Assembly (NCBI RefSeq): GCF_036417845.1
Contig: NC_089983.1
Span: forward strand, 21,047,207-21,111,206
Direction of reading: 5' to 3'
From: Apteryx mantelli
Lineage: Eukaryota; Chordata; Aves; Apterygiformes; Apterygidae
DNA length: 64,000 bases
Part shown: in pieces, positions 1 to 13,000 of the stretch
How the letters are laid out: every line of letters starts with the position of its first letter
Position numbering within the stretch: position 1 is the stretch's first letter
Notes under the pieces: model-generated
Seen by the model: the letters and a program-made list of their open reading frames with translations, nothing else
Told to the model about the DNA's origin: nothing
The model's database searches: none
Translations under genes and position numbers: made by a program

Positions 1-3000
1 TACAAGACCTTCTGGACAAACTGAAGTTAAGTACAATTCTGGGATGACACCCCCCCACCAAAAACCTAATGAAAAATGTATTTGCAGGTAGTGTTAGGGG
101 AACACCCTTATTGCCCTGACAGATATTCTAGGCAGCATTAGTATGCTAAGCTTTAAATAAAGAGAAATAGCCTATTTTAAATTGATAGAACATCTGTCTC
201 ATCTACCTTACACTATATTGTTACAAAACCAGTTAACAGCATCAATACAAAAGTTAAAAAAAAAAAAAAATCATTTGAGAGTCAGGAAATTAGACTGGAG
301 GTCATACTAATGGTTTCAAATATAAGAATGTTAGCAAAAGTAAATATTATTCCCTTCCCCAGACACCTATTACACAAGATTATTTCGAAGTAATGTCCTC
401 ACAAGCTTACTAGCAAGAATGAACATGCAACGTTCCACCATACAGTGTTCTGTTATCTCTGCTGTGTTCTGTTCCAGGTATCTGTCAAACCTGAGCTTCA
501 TACTTTTGGTGAAGAGGAAGAAAGGAAGAATTTGGGCTCTTTGCTGGTTTCTTCCTTACTTATTTATAAGTTTCATTCCTTAGCAGCTTAATTCTAAAAG
601 TATGTGAAAAGAATACAGCTAGCTGTTGTCTGCCAGACTGGTACCAGTTTGGCTTTATTCAGAATTTACTGTTCAGTTCTAGGAGCTCACAGAAATCAGT
701 GCTCTTTTGAAGAAACTCAAATCCAAAACTTATGGCAATTGCCTAAAGATTATTATTATACAATAGTAGTAGTAGTAAAGTAAGACAGCTGATCAGGACT
801 CCATTGTGTCACTGTCAATACACACTGAGAGGACTTGCCTCTCCTTAAGATGTTACAGTCTAAACAGACAAGGCAGGGAAGAGGAGAAAAGAACCATTAC
901 TGATAGAAAACTGAGGCACAGAGTAATCTGGCTCAAGGCCACTCAGGAAGTCTGTAACATAGCGAGGATGATTAGAATTCTCTTCAGTCCTGGTCTAACA
1001 TTAAGCCAGAAAACTATCCTACCTTTCAAGCCTTAAAATATTTACAGTTCTTTTTTATCACTAATTTGGTACCTTTGACAGGAGGTAGCTTCTATCTTCA
1101 GGACAACTATTCCAGAAAACTAATCATTCTCTTCATTCCCAACATTTTTGATCCTATTATTCAGTCAAGGTTTAAAAAGTCCCTCATTTAAATAAAATTT
1201 CTTACTGTCCTGCTTCACAGTACTTGGAGGTTCCTGGGATAAAGAGACTGTGAAACACACTTGGTAATAAATATAATTCATTTTCAGCCACAGCAGGGAA
1301 CATCTGTCAGCCTGGACTCCACAGAAGAAGAAACACCTGTTTTTTCAATCTTGTGGGCTCAAGCACAAGACAGGCACATATGTATAGGAGAGCACCAAGG
1401 CATACCAGACAGAATACAGAATGCCAAGAAACACAGGCACCCCCCCTCCCCAGAGCATGCAGAGGTCAGTGTTTCACAGAGATATTTGGGGAGTGGGGAA
1501 GAAGCAAAGGTGGAGGCATTCTCCATCCCTTGTGTCCAAGCACTGCCAGCACATGGAAGAGAAGACAAAATCTGTTTGGAGAAGAATATGAGTAAAGCAT
1601 ACAGTTTAGAATTAGGATGCTCACCTGGAAGAGGGAATGTGTCAGATTACACAACTGTCTTCCTCTGCTCATGTTATACTCAATGAGTGTTTAATACAGA
1701 GACTATCCAAAAAACAGGAACTGTAAGTTGCACAGGATAGTATATGAACTAGCATCACCTTATTGCTCTCCTGCCCAGTATATCTTGACTTACAATAGCA
1801 CAGTTGCAACAAGAGAGGTGCAAAGTACCCTTTCCCATGTGGTTTCAAGTAGTTTAAATTCTGGAAGTCAGAGACTTCCCAAGTAGGTGGAAGATGTAGA
1901 TTTGTCCTTCCACAAAGAGACATGGGAATTGAAATTTCATCTTAACTTTTCTCTTCAAAATTGAGTTCAGAATTGGGCTCCAGCAGTATTCAAAATTTCA
2001 CCCCATAAGCTGGAGGGGAATCCAGCACTGTCTGGACACTTGATGGTAACAGTTTAGAAAGATGAAGACAGACAGATGGTGCTACATATATGCCTCTTAC
2101 AGACTCAGCAAGACTTAGTAGCTCAAGTAGCTTGCATGCACTGAAATGAAAGATAAAGACCTCATTGCCTTAAAATAAAAAACAAAAAACAACAAAGAAG
2201 AGACACCCACTGTTCAAAGAACATTAGAAAAATAAAAAACTTGCACTATTAAGCAGCAGTTGTTTCTAAAGGTCATTAACAGTTGGATTCAGCCATACAG
2301 TGTGAGGGCTCTCAGAAACATTTAAGCTGCTAGGCCTGCTGGCAAAGATACCTACTGGCTGTTCTGCTTTGAAGGTGAAGAAAAGAGTGTCACTTTGCCC
2401 TTTGTAACATTTCAAGAGGATGAGGATTCGAAACACCTGTACTCTGAGTCTAATAAGCCCAATAGACCAAAAGGGGAAGAAATAACCAGACTGATTCTAG
2501 AACACCAATGGTTCAAAGGGCAGCCATCACCTTGTACAAGCAAAATGACACATCTTGCATTATGTCACAGAACAATTCATGCCTGCAAACAGAAAGGATC
2601 AGTCATGTTATATATGTATGTACACACACACAACTAAATTAGAACAATATTTCCCATTTGCTCTGTAGAAGGCCTTCCTGTACTATGACTTGTAAAAAAC
2701 ATATGCCTAAAATATCCACAGTGTAGCTGTTAATCTATAACACTTACAATACAATAAAGCATGTGGCACATATCACTGAATGCTGGTGATCCTAAACAAG
2801 AGAAACTAAGGAATAATTTCATACAGGCATTGACATCTGTCCCTCCTGCCAGAAATGCTCTTGCAATGTCATGGAGCCTACTCTCTATCACAGATGTCGT
2901 ATTTGTCATCTCCTTCTCACCAGCAATTTATATCCATTTATAGGAATATGTGTGTGTTTACATTTATAATCCTATCTTCCAAATGTACAAGCAATGCAAG

Positions 3001-5020
3001 GTACATACTTTGCTAGGTCCATTCCTCAAACTTGAATTTTTCCAGTACTTTTCCACATTCTTGCTGGTCTATCTAACTTCATTTCTTAAATATGCTAAGG
3101 ATGTGGCTACTCATAATTCAAGTAATGAAACCACATCACTCAAAGCAAATAAAAATCATTATCTATTTCCCTATTCAGAATTTCCAAGACTTAAACATCT
3201 ATACTGCTTCCTTAATTTACATGTATAATTTTCTTGAAAATCCTCTAACCACTTGATTAGAGCACCACTTATACTGCTTAAACTAAGGTTCAGGCCTTGA
3301 ACCTTTTTCAGGGTTCACTCTGAAAAAAACTTCAAATGAGTCTTCTGCTACCCAGAGTTTGCAGCTCTAGGATCCACAGTATGAAAGTAATAGCAAATGA
3401 ACTCAAAGCTTTCTTCCTAGGCTGACTAACAATAATAAAGTAAGAAAACAGGGCACCAGTTGTATAGCACACTTCATTTTCAGAAAGACTGTAAGTTACA
3501 GGGGTAAAATTACTGAAAACACAAGTATACCACATCCAGTCAAAAGGCTAGTAGGAACTTTAACAGGAACTAAAATAAGCACTGAAAATTGTATAACCCA
3601 CAAGACAACACATTGTGCTTAGCTATTGTCAAAACTAAGGGCGAAAAGACTTGCTGTTGGTATGTTGCTGTATGGCTGTGAACAGGTCTACTGGGGAACA
3701 GACCTTTTTTTTTTTTGTGAAGAGTAATTTTCTTTTCCCTAAATGTCATTCATGAGAGATGATGGGGATGAAGCGATGAGGATGAAGAAAAGGACATGAA
3801 CAAGCTGATCCAAGATATTTTACAAAGTCTGTCACATCCAGCTAAAATATTATACTCTGAGGACTTGCTTAAAAATGTTTGCACTCTGAGATTTGGTCCA
3901 ATGCTACTTTGCCAGCTCCCTGCCCTTTAACTCTGCCCTGCTGGCAGGGGCTTTATGAATTGGTTGAAAGAATAAACTCATAGGATTATTTGACACATCA
4001 CTCAGTTAAAAAGAAAAGCAAAGACCTCACTCAGCGCATTCTCTCTCAGTCTTTACTACACTCATTTTCAGACCTTATTTCATACTTGTCACTTCAGCCC
4101 TTCCAGTTCAACTTGCCCAGTTGAGTTGGCTCAAGTCAAACTTGTGACCAGTTCACTTGACTCAAGTCCCTGTATCAAGTACTCATGTAGTGCTTTCCAC
4201 ACCATTGTTTTCTGCCCCAGGTGCCAGGGTCCCCAGCTCTTTCTTCCACAACCTGGCATTCAACAGATTCCTGTCTAACCTTGTTCCCACCTCCATATCC
4301 ACCTAGATCAGGGTCCTGCAGCTATATCAGCTTTTCTTCATCTACACTCTTCCTCCACCATCCAAGATACAGATCCGTGCTGACATGGCACAAAGCCAGA
4401 CCGCAGTCTCTGGCTGCCTTCCCACAGCCTCACTCATCTCCCCCGCACCCCTCAGGGCCCCACCATCCTGCCCCTCCGGCAGCTCTGCTCCACCTCTGTC
4501 ACTTCCCAGCAGGGCTTAGCTGTTTCTAAACTAAAGAGACACTTCAGAGAAGACTAGCACAAGACGAAAAGAAGGCTTTCTTGTGCCTTTAAAAACATAA
4601 TAAATAAAGGGCTGTTGGATCCCTATTACTGCATTATTTCTGTTTATATTCCAGGAAAAACTACGGAAGTGTTTTCAACACTGAGACTATCAACTGTTTG
4701 AAGAACTGATACAAATATTTAACAGAAAGTGAAAATAAACGGACACTTGTTCAAAAACCTATAGGAGGTGCAACAGTTCCCCCTAGTGACTGCAAAAGAA
4801 ATAAAAAAATCCACCTAGCTTCTGGTTACTATTTTCGGAGTTATTTAGCTATACAAAAAAGCACATAATAAACGACGTGTATCTCAACTATGTTAGAAAA
4901 GAATCAAGGACTGTCAAGCGACAGAGAACAAAGTCAAATGAGAAGGCGATCCTTAAGCTTCTGAAAAAGCTCCACCGATAACGAAAAGCAAGAACAACAC
5001 TAACAATTTACTGCAAACGC
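1..5020. other. Intergenic region upstream of ZSWIM2
   Basis: This is AT-rich DNA with many short random open frames and no spliced coding signal that I recognise on either strand. By synteny the next gene to the left should be CALCRL, but no part of it is visible. Small features are an AGT triplet run near 765-778, a short AC run near 2620-2634, and a pyrimidine-rich stretch at about 4200-4510. The open frame in that stretch follows its base composition and matches nothing I know. Confidence 0.6.
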
Positions 5021-5267
5021 TCACAGCTTTACAACGTGAACACTGCGACGCTGCAGGCAATCGGCAGGAGCCAGGCGCCACCCCGGGGAGACAGGCCGCA
5101 GCCCGAGGCCTCGAGGCCGGCAGCGCAGGCCGCCACCGCAGCCCCTGACGGGTCCCCTAACGGACCGGGCGTCCGTTAACCGCCGCCCCGCCGGCCGCGC
5201 GCGCAGCCGGGCAGAGGCGCGCGCGGACTGGTGGGCGGGGCGGGCGGGCTGATGAGGCAGCCCCGCC

Positions 5268-5281
5268 GTTTCCATGGGAAC
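5268..5281. promoter_or_regulatory. ZSWIM2: X-box-like RFX site in ZSWIM2 promoter
   Basis: The 14 bases GTTTCCATGGGAAC closely match the near-palindromic RFX X-box (GTTGCCATGGCAAC type), differing at one position in each half site. It lies 68 nt before the chosen ATG at 5349. RFX factors, notably RFX2, drive ciliary and spermatid genes, and ZSWIM2 is known as a testis-enriched gene, so the site is plausible as a driver. The ATG inside the motif (5274) is in frame with exon 1, but it is rejected as the start because it sits within this element. Confidence 0.55.
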
Positions 5282-5348
5282 GCGCGGGCGCAGAGGCGGT
5301 TGCGGCCGTTGCGGCCGTTGCCCCCGCGCTCGTCGGCGCCCCCCAGCC

Positions 5349-5492
5349 ATGCCCCGGCGGCGGGGGGGCGGGAGCGCCGCGCTGCGGCGGCAGCAGGACC
5401 GGGCGCTGAGCAGCACCATGCGCGTCGCGCGGGAGCTGGGCCCCACTGCCTTCCTGCTGCAGGAGGACGGCCAGGAGGGCGCGCCGCTGCGG
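5349..5492 (+). CDS. ZSWIM2: ZSWIM2 coding exon 1
   Basis: The exon encodes residues 1-48 beginning MPRRRGG. It includes the conserved stretches DRALSS and ELGPTAFLLQED, which resemble the human N-terminus (DQALSSS and EMGPTGFLLREEE). It ends in phase 0 at the donor gtgcgg (5493). An in-frame ATG 75 nt upstream (5274) lies in the promoter X-box and would add 25 Arg/Gly/Cys-rich residues, so the downstream ATG is preferred. Confidence 0.85.
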
Positions 5493-7037
5493 GTGCGGGC
5501 GGCCGGCCGGCCGCCCTGTCCTCGCCCGGGAGAGCGGGCGTAGCCACGCTCCGCTTCCAGACCCTGCTGCTTGAGGGCTGGCGACTTCCCTGCCTCCCGG
5601 CGGCCGTAACTAAGGACTGCTGCTTCTTGGTGTCTCTGACAGGTGTTCCTGGGAGAGCCCCACTCGCGCACCTGCTCCGCCTTCCTGAAGGAGAAGGCCC
5701 TCTGTAAGCACATCTGCTGGTGAGTCGGTGTCCCACGGGGCAAAGCAACACGGCAGTGAGGACAGCAGTGCCAAGAAAGGGCTGCCAGCAATGGAGGAAC
5801 TCCTGGAGGTCAAAAACGTTACCTGGCAAGCTCAGATGTTAAATTTTAATGTCACATTTGGGAGCGGTGTGCGTGTGGTGATTCTTTGTACAGGCTGAAG
5901 ACCTCAGAGCCTATCTGTATAGTCTGATTTATTTCTGCAAAAGAGAACTGAGACAGTCATTGGAGCAAAATATATGTACAGTAGTGGCATCTACATAGCA
6001 TGCTGGAATTACCAACAACATGTGCCCTTTTTTTGTTTTTAATGCCAGAAAAAAAGAAAATACATATCAGGGCAGGTGTGCTTATGTTGGAACAAAAATA
6101 AATGTGATATCAAAAATAGTCACATGAGATCCAGATGGTTACTTCTTGGTTATATGATACATATATATTTCAGACTTACAAAGAAACCCATGCAGCTTCA
6201 GCCACAACTGGATAAATCTGAGGGGAGAATTTAGAATGAAGCCAGGAATTCTTCAGGGTCCAATAAACTGCCTGATATAATCAGAATTCAATTACGAACC
6301 ACACCCATTAACCTGAAGTGTAAAGAATAAGCTAGCGCAACCGTGATTAGGGATTAAATTTCAGTGCTAGAAAACAGTTTACAAGCTGAAGTCTACAAAT
6401 CTTACCAGTACCTATTTACCTTTGTAATTTTTTGTTCCTTAAGGTTTTTAACTGACAAGCAGAAGTGGTTTGCTGCTGCCAGCAGTAGTTGTGCCCTTCT
6501 CTTTTCCCTATTATGGATGTATTGTTTATCTCAGGATTTGATGGGCTGAATCAAAACCCACTAAATCAACAGAAAATTACTTTTTTGTCTAAGTTAGATT
6601 TTTGGCAGTCTAGTGAGAGTAACCAGGTCACTGAAGGAATCAAACAAGCTCAAGGAAGTGACAGGAATATGAGCTCAGAGTGGGACTATCTCTCTGATGG
6701 CAGTTTTCATTTAAATTTATTAAACTGAACAATTTACTACGTTAAGATAACGTAAGTCTGCATAGGACTCTTAGCTGTTTCACTTATATTGTAAAACTGA
6801 ACTAACAAGTAACTTTAGATTGATGTTTTCACTTACTAGATATTTTGATTATACATTATAGGATATTGCTGAAAAAGTACTGATTACCAAGAGATCATGA
6901 ATGTAAGTATTAGACTCTTTTATGGCTTGCATGTAGAGCTTACCAATTTTAAATGTCCAAAGCAATATCCTCTGGAGTTTGGATAAAATTTGTTTATAGC
7001 TCATTATCTGTTTTCTCTTCCTCTCCCTCCTCCACCT

Positions 7038-7071
<34 letters not shown>

Positions 7072-10000
7072 TTTAGTGCTCCTTAGGCATTTTCCAGTTC
7101 ATTTCATTTTTATGGTACAGAACACTGTGTTATGTCACTGATTACAACTGTAGTTTCAGGAAGAATGTAAACATGGAAAAAAACAAACAGTGTTACAATT
7201 TCAGATATATATATATATAATAAAGGCTATTAATTTATAAAAGCACCTTGTACTGAAGTTAATCCAGAATGCTCTCAAGATGCTTGCTTTAGCAATTTAC
7301 CAAGTGTAGTCACAGATAAATTTGGTGCTTCACTTTATAAGAAATTAGCTATAGAAGTATAGTTCATCTTTGATTACCTTTTTGTAGTGAGTCCTTCAGC
7401 ATAAACTAAAATAACTGCCATGTCTTTTCTAGCTTAGGGCAACATTTCTACTTTGGCAGTATTTGGACTGTAGTATTTCATGAATACTGCCAATGTCATG
7501 GAAATTCCCCCTCAGACTTCCAGGGATGGGTGGAAGGAAAGCTGTACAAAATGTAATCCATTACTGATTTTGATATTTGTGACCTTCCATCACCAAAACA
7601 ATAGCTTTCTAATACAGAGGGTGTAGTCTGTATACCCAAGTTAGCTTTCTGACCTGAGTCAGGATCATTTCCTTAAAAGTTCTTACAGCTTAGGCTATTA
7701 TGAGCCAGATTCTCAGCTGCTTTGCTACAGTTCCTTTCATAGAACTTGTGTGGAAAGAGAGATCAAATAACTTAAATATCCCACAAAATAATTAGTCTAA
7801 ATATCTTTTCCTGGGTAGTAGCCGTAACAAAAGCAGGTAAACACAAACCAACCTTAAAGAATGGCTAGCATCCAAAAAGTTGCTGCAAAAACATGTATAC
7901 ATGCAAAACCAAACATCTTGTAAGTAGTCAGAACCTAGGTTGTGTTTTTCTAACAGAACTAAATTTTAGAACACTTTGCTTTCTGAACTATTGTACAGAC
8001 AAAATAACTTCAGTGAGAAGTGAGCAGGATTTCATCTTAACTCATGAACAGAAGCTTTCTTAACTGTTTTCTTGCTATGGTATATAATGGTGCGTGGTGT
8101 CAGAAATGATGGTGCAAGGCTTAATTCTTTAGCGTTTGGAAAGCATTTTAGCTTATTGAACAGAGACCACTAGAGAAATAAAAGCATTATGCTCTTTATT
8201 TTTCCAGTAAATAATATTTCTAAAAATACCTCCACAGGTGTTCATTTCCAATGCTTAGAATTAAGAACTTTTTTACTTGGGCTTAAGCAATTCTATAAAG
8301 GCCTTTTGGACTGAAACATTGTTTTGACTAATACACATATTTAGTGAAACAAGTTATTCTTGAAAATTTCCTTCTTTAGAAACATCTTGGATTCATTTTT
8401 GCCTTGGACACCATTTTAGATGAGAACACACATAAGCAATATTGTTACAGTTTCTATGCAAGCTATATAAAAAGATTTACAACATTTTGGGGGCTGAAAC
8501 ATACTGAATATATTTGACAGAAATGGTCCCTACTGCATTTTATAGATGGAGAGCTATTACAGGTAAGTGCAGAGTTCTGCTGAAAGGCTTTAATTTTTAT
8601 ATTTACTTTTGGTAGATGCTTTGAAGTTGGGTCTTCTGGAAAGAGAAATTGAGGATGTGCTTCAGCGGTTACAACAGGAACAGACACTAAATCCTGAGCA
8701 AACCCTCTTCTCACAAACATTAAATGAGGAGAATGATAGATGCATTCATCAGAAAGAAGTTGGTTTAGAGGATGTCTGTCCCATTTGTCAGGAGGAGTTA
8801 CTAAAGATGATGCTTCCCATCACTTACTGCAGGTGAAGTATACAATCATTCTTTGTTTTGCTATATTTCTAATTACAGAATGTTACAAGGATCTCTTAGT
8901 GTAGGTAGCTTCAATTCACAAGAATATATGACAGTTGTTATAGCCCTTTCCAATCCAGAAAATTCAGCAGTCCCAGGAGTTAAACTGTGGAGGGCAGGGG
9001 AAGGAGGAAAAGGGAAGACTGCTTAGTATTGCTATGTGATTTTCCTAGATGCTTATAGAAAGATTACGTAAATTGTCATTTGTTTTCTGCAGATACAGCT
9101 GTGGTAACAATGTACACATAAAATGTATGAAAATTTGGGCTGATCACCAAGATGAACTGGGGACTGAGTCTGTAGTAAAGTGTCCACTCTGCAGGGAAGA
9201 ATTTGCACCTCTAAAGCTCATTCTAGAAGAATTTAGAAACTCTAGTCAACTTGTGACTGCAACAGAGAGAGCAAGACTGGATAGGCACCTCAGAATTCCT
9301 TGTAATAATTGCAGGGTATTTCCAATTGTGGGAAAGTGCTACAAGTAGGTATTTTTAAATCAAGATTTTGACAGTACAGCTTTTTGCTTATTCCTCTGTC
9401 TTTATTATGAGTAACCAAACAATTTCATCCACAGAGTAGACAATATTATTTCTTCTGATTCAACTGCAATTAATTTCTGGTAAATTCATGTTATAAAATT
9501 ATCTAAATAATAGACATAATTGCTAACGGTGTGTGAAAGGAATCATCATTCTAGAATTCTCTACCAGTTTACCAGTGTTCAATCTGAGGAAGACTTAAAG
9601 CGCTTCTTACATCACCACTACTTATTAGAAGGCTTGGCCTCCTCTGGTTGGACTTACTGAGAACCATGGGCAGTTTAATTAGCTTCCTGCCTAAACAGTA
9701 CCTTGGTCCAGATAAGCGGTGTCACTTCTATGACTGTCTGTCAAGGTCATCATGTGGACTAACGGCTTTTTTTCTTCATGTTTCCTTTGAATCAAGTTCA
9801 CATCAAATATCAAGAATGTTTGATCATTTCAGGTTAAGATGATTGTTCCCTGTAAAATTATAATAGCTTGCAAATAATTTAGAATAATAAAAATCCTCAC
9901 TTGTAAATTACAGAGCCTTATAGCATAAATTTAGATTTTATTCTGCTTTAATTTTAAATTACACTTTTCTGAAGAGCCTGTCCACAAAAACTTCTCTATG

Positions 10001-13000
10001 AAAGAAATAATAATTGTTTAGCAAAATGAAGACTTTTTGCCTTCATGCATACACAATGTGTGCCTTATATATAAACAAACATCATTGGTAAAGAAAGTAT
10101 TAAAAGTGTAAAAAGCATTAAAGCATAAAAATTTTTAAACTCTTTTTTGTGCAGTACATCTCCAATACAATTCTGTAGTCCTTTTGTCTTTTTGCATTGT
10201 CCTTTTCCAACTAGTAAATTTAGCTCCTCCTGTATCATGAAATGCTAACTATTTGTTATCCTAACTCCTTACTCTGTGTTTTTGTTTTTCCTTTTAGGTG
10301 CACTGAGTGTATTGAGTATTACCTATGTCATGAATGTTTCATTGGCTTTTGCCATTCTCCCCATGTCTTTGTCTTCAGACAGGTACCAAACAGGTTTTCT
10401 TTTTTGTATCCTACGCTGACCTATATAGTATTAATTGATCTCATTTTCCTTAGACAAATCATGCAGAACCTGCATTGAATTAGACTTAGCTAAAAGCAAT
10501 ATATAGAAGGATATTGAGATGTGAAAATTTAACACCTTAAAGAGCTTAGTTATCCTCTGCCTGTGTAAATTATAATTGTGGCGCCCTTATGTGGACAGTA
10601 GATGCAAATACATCTTAGCTTAACCTACCTTTCCAGTTTCCTTATGTAGATAAGGCCTTATAGTTGGCAGGGTGATGCAAAAAAAGGGTCATAGTAACCA
10701 ACAGTAAATGACAAGGCCTAGAACTAGAGCACGGAAGCCACAAAATTAAGGAGCTCAAGTGTTTCACTGAGTTTGTACTGTTCTACAGATAGCTGTTTAT
10801 TTTATACCATTAGGTCACTATGTAAAGTCAGAGCTGTGAAAATCAGTGAATTCAGGTTACCATAACAACCATAAATGAATACGTTTAAACTTGTCTTTGA
10901 ACTTCATTTTGCTACCACCTTGTCTGCAGATTTCTAGAAATATTAGCTCTTCAAGTTTGCTTCATGAGTTGTCTTAAAAACAATGAGAAATTCTCCAAGT
11001 TTTAGTTCAAGACTTTAGCTGTTTTTTGTTCCAGGCTTTGCAAAAGTTTGAATAAGAGATTTCACTTAAGATGTTTGTTAGTTGTATTTGCCTCAACAAA
11101 AATAGTTACAAAACAGATTTGTTGAATTGTTCTCAGCGCCTCTTTGCATCATTTACAAGAGAGTTTATATCTTGAGTTCAGCTTGTCTCAATTACTTTTG
11201 CACATTACAGAAGAAAAATAAGAGGTGGAGATCTCTTGAACAGCTTTCAGAATTATCAGCCCAAGGAGGAAAATTTAAAAGCTTTAACCCAGGAAACAGT
11301 TCTAAAGAAGCAGTATTACATCTTCAGGAGAAGTAAGAGCCAGTTTTTTTCCATACTATTTTTTTATGAGAAACGTGAAGAGTTCTTTAAACAGTTTCTT
11401 TACTTCAGCAGTATCTGAAAAAATAATAATTACTATACATAGAGCAATAAATATATTTTTTAAAAAGCATATAGTAATTAGTACTTCCAATATAGCAACA
11501 AATCATCTTAAAATAGTTAAGAATTAATTGTACTTTGCAAACTAAGTAATTCTTTTCATATGGTTTAGAAACTTATACTACAAATACTGAAAAAATATTT
11601 AAAGTTTTCAGAGTCAAAATATCCCTTGGTTAACAGTATTTAAAAAAAGCCATCAATTTTTCACTCTTAAAAATTTGGTATAACAAATGATGATGAGAAC
11701 TGATAGCTTTTTTGTACAGAAATGAAACACATCATACAGAGAGAAATAAAAGCTTTTGCTCTTCTCTGTATCTGCCACATCAATGTACAAGGCTTCTCAC
11801 CAGCAAAATAGTACTACCTGATGTAGTTGCTGCATGCATAAAAGATCAACATTTAGAAAACCTCAGAAAGGCACATTCCAGAATCATCTCAGAAATGAAC
11901 CGGTACTATTCAAATCAAAGACTGCAGATATTTCTACATCCTTGTATTATGAACATCTGTTCAAGGTAGTCATTCTTCTATACAATAGAAAAACCTTCAC
12001 CACTATTTGAAAGTTGATCAGACTTTTATTTCTGCCTTACTCCTCTGTCAAAACTATGAAAAAAACGTACTAAGAAGAATGATTTACTGAGATGTTTATG
12101 CAGACACTGTGCACCCATAATTAAAAACTAGAAAAATGCCACTTACTGCCAAAGCAGACTACAGAATTAGGTTTAAGGGCTATAATTAGGAATCTGGATC
12201 CAAATGAAAGCAAGATATGATCCCACATAATTTCAAAACAAAGGTAGCTTTGCAAGAAATTAGAATATTTGGGTTAATTTCTTGTCCCTGTCACAAATTC
12301 TGAGCTTGGGTCATGGAAACTTTTGTACTTTTGTACTATTGGGTAAAATTTAATGGCTTATATTATGCAGCTGTTCAGGCTAAATGAACATATTGGTTTT
12401 CTGGGAGGTGTGTCTGCTCATACCTGTCATAGTAAGATCAACATCACTGGAATGGCTTTCATAGCAGCTGTGGTTTAGAGGATTGTTTATCCCATTCAAC
12501 AATTAAAGGTACTATTAAAGAGAAATTTCTATCAAAAGCTAACTTATCATTCTTGTGTTCAGTTTTATTTGCTGTTTCTCCTGATTTACTAAACTGTTTT
12601 TTCTTTGTTTTGTTTTAGGACTAGTTGTACCCCAAAGAGCATTGTAAAATCTTTACCTAACATTTTAGTTAGAAAACATAGTCATTTACTTGCTCCAGGT
12701 ATTCAGTATAGATGCTGCTTGAAGCCATTTGACCTTGGTCAACATGTAAGACTCCTACCATGTAATCATAAGGTAAGAGAAAATAAATTCCTCTAAATGT
12801 TAAGGAGCCACATCTTAACCTGTTAGCTTGTAGCACATCAGTTTTTCCACAACTCGCACTGGTACCCTCCAGTACATAACTTAAGTGAACCCTCAAGGCA
12901 CCACTGTTAAGGGTGTTCATGTGGCTAGTCTGCAAGTTTGCGTGCTGGTTTCACTGCATGCCTGAGTCTTAATAGCTGCTTTAAGACGCAGGAAGCATAT

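Larger units (their letters stand above)
5030..5560. promoter_or_regulatory. ZSWIM2: CpG island and promoter of ZSWIM2
   Basis: An abrupt GC- and CpG-rich block covers the first exon of ZSWIM2. It is flanked by AT-rich DNA on both sides. It has GC-box-like runs (gggcggggcgggcgg near 5233-5247), no TATA box, and a three-fold 9-bp repeat of the type TTGCGGCCG near 5299-5325. Long open frames on both strands here come from the high GC content and are not taken as genes. A divergent non-coding transcript to the left is possible but not shown. Confidence 0.75.

Noticed and set aside
4221-4529. 102-codon Ser/Pro/His-rich open frame in the intergenic region
   Set aside because: It sits in a pyrimidine-rich stretch, has no conserved motif, and no splice or promoter context supports it.
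5274-5348. Upstream in-frame ATG as the ZSWIM2 start
   Set aside because: It lies inside the X-box-like promoter element and adds an unconserved Arg/Gly/Cys-rich leader. The next ATG at 5349 fits the conserved N-terminus.
5021-5829. Long minus-strand open frames (up to 256 codons) over the ZSWIM2 CpG island
   Set aside because: They are Arg/Pro/Ala-rich and exist in several overlapping frames, as expected from high GC content. They cover ZSWIM2 exons 1 and 2 antisense and resemble no known protein.
6881-6883. TGA as a selenocysteine codon
   Set aside because: The family has Lys or Arg at this place, not Cys, and ZSWIM2 is not a selenoprotein family. A nonsense change is the simpler reading.
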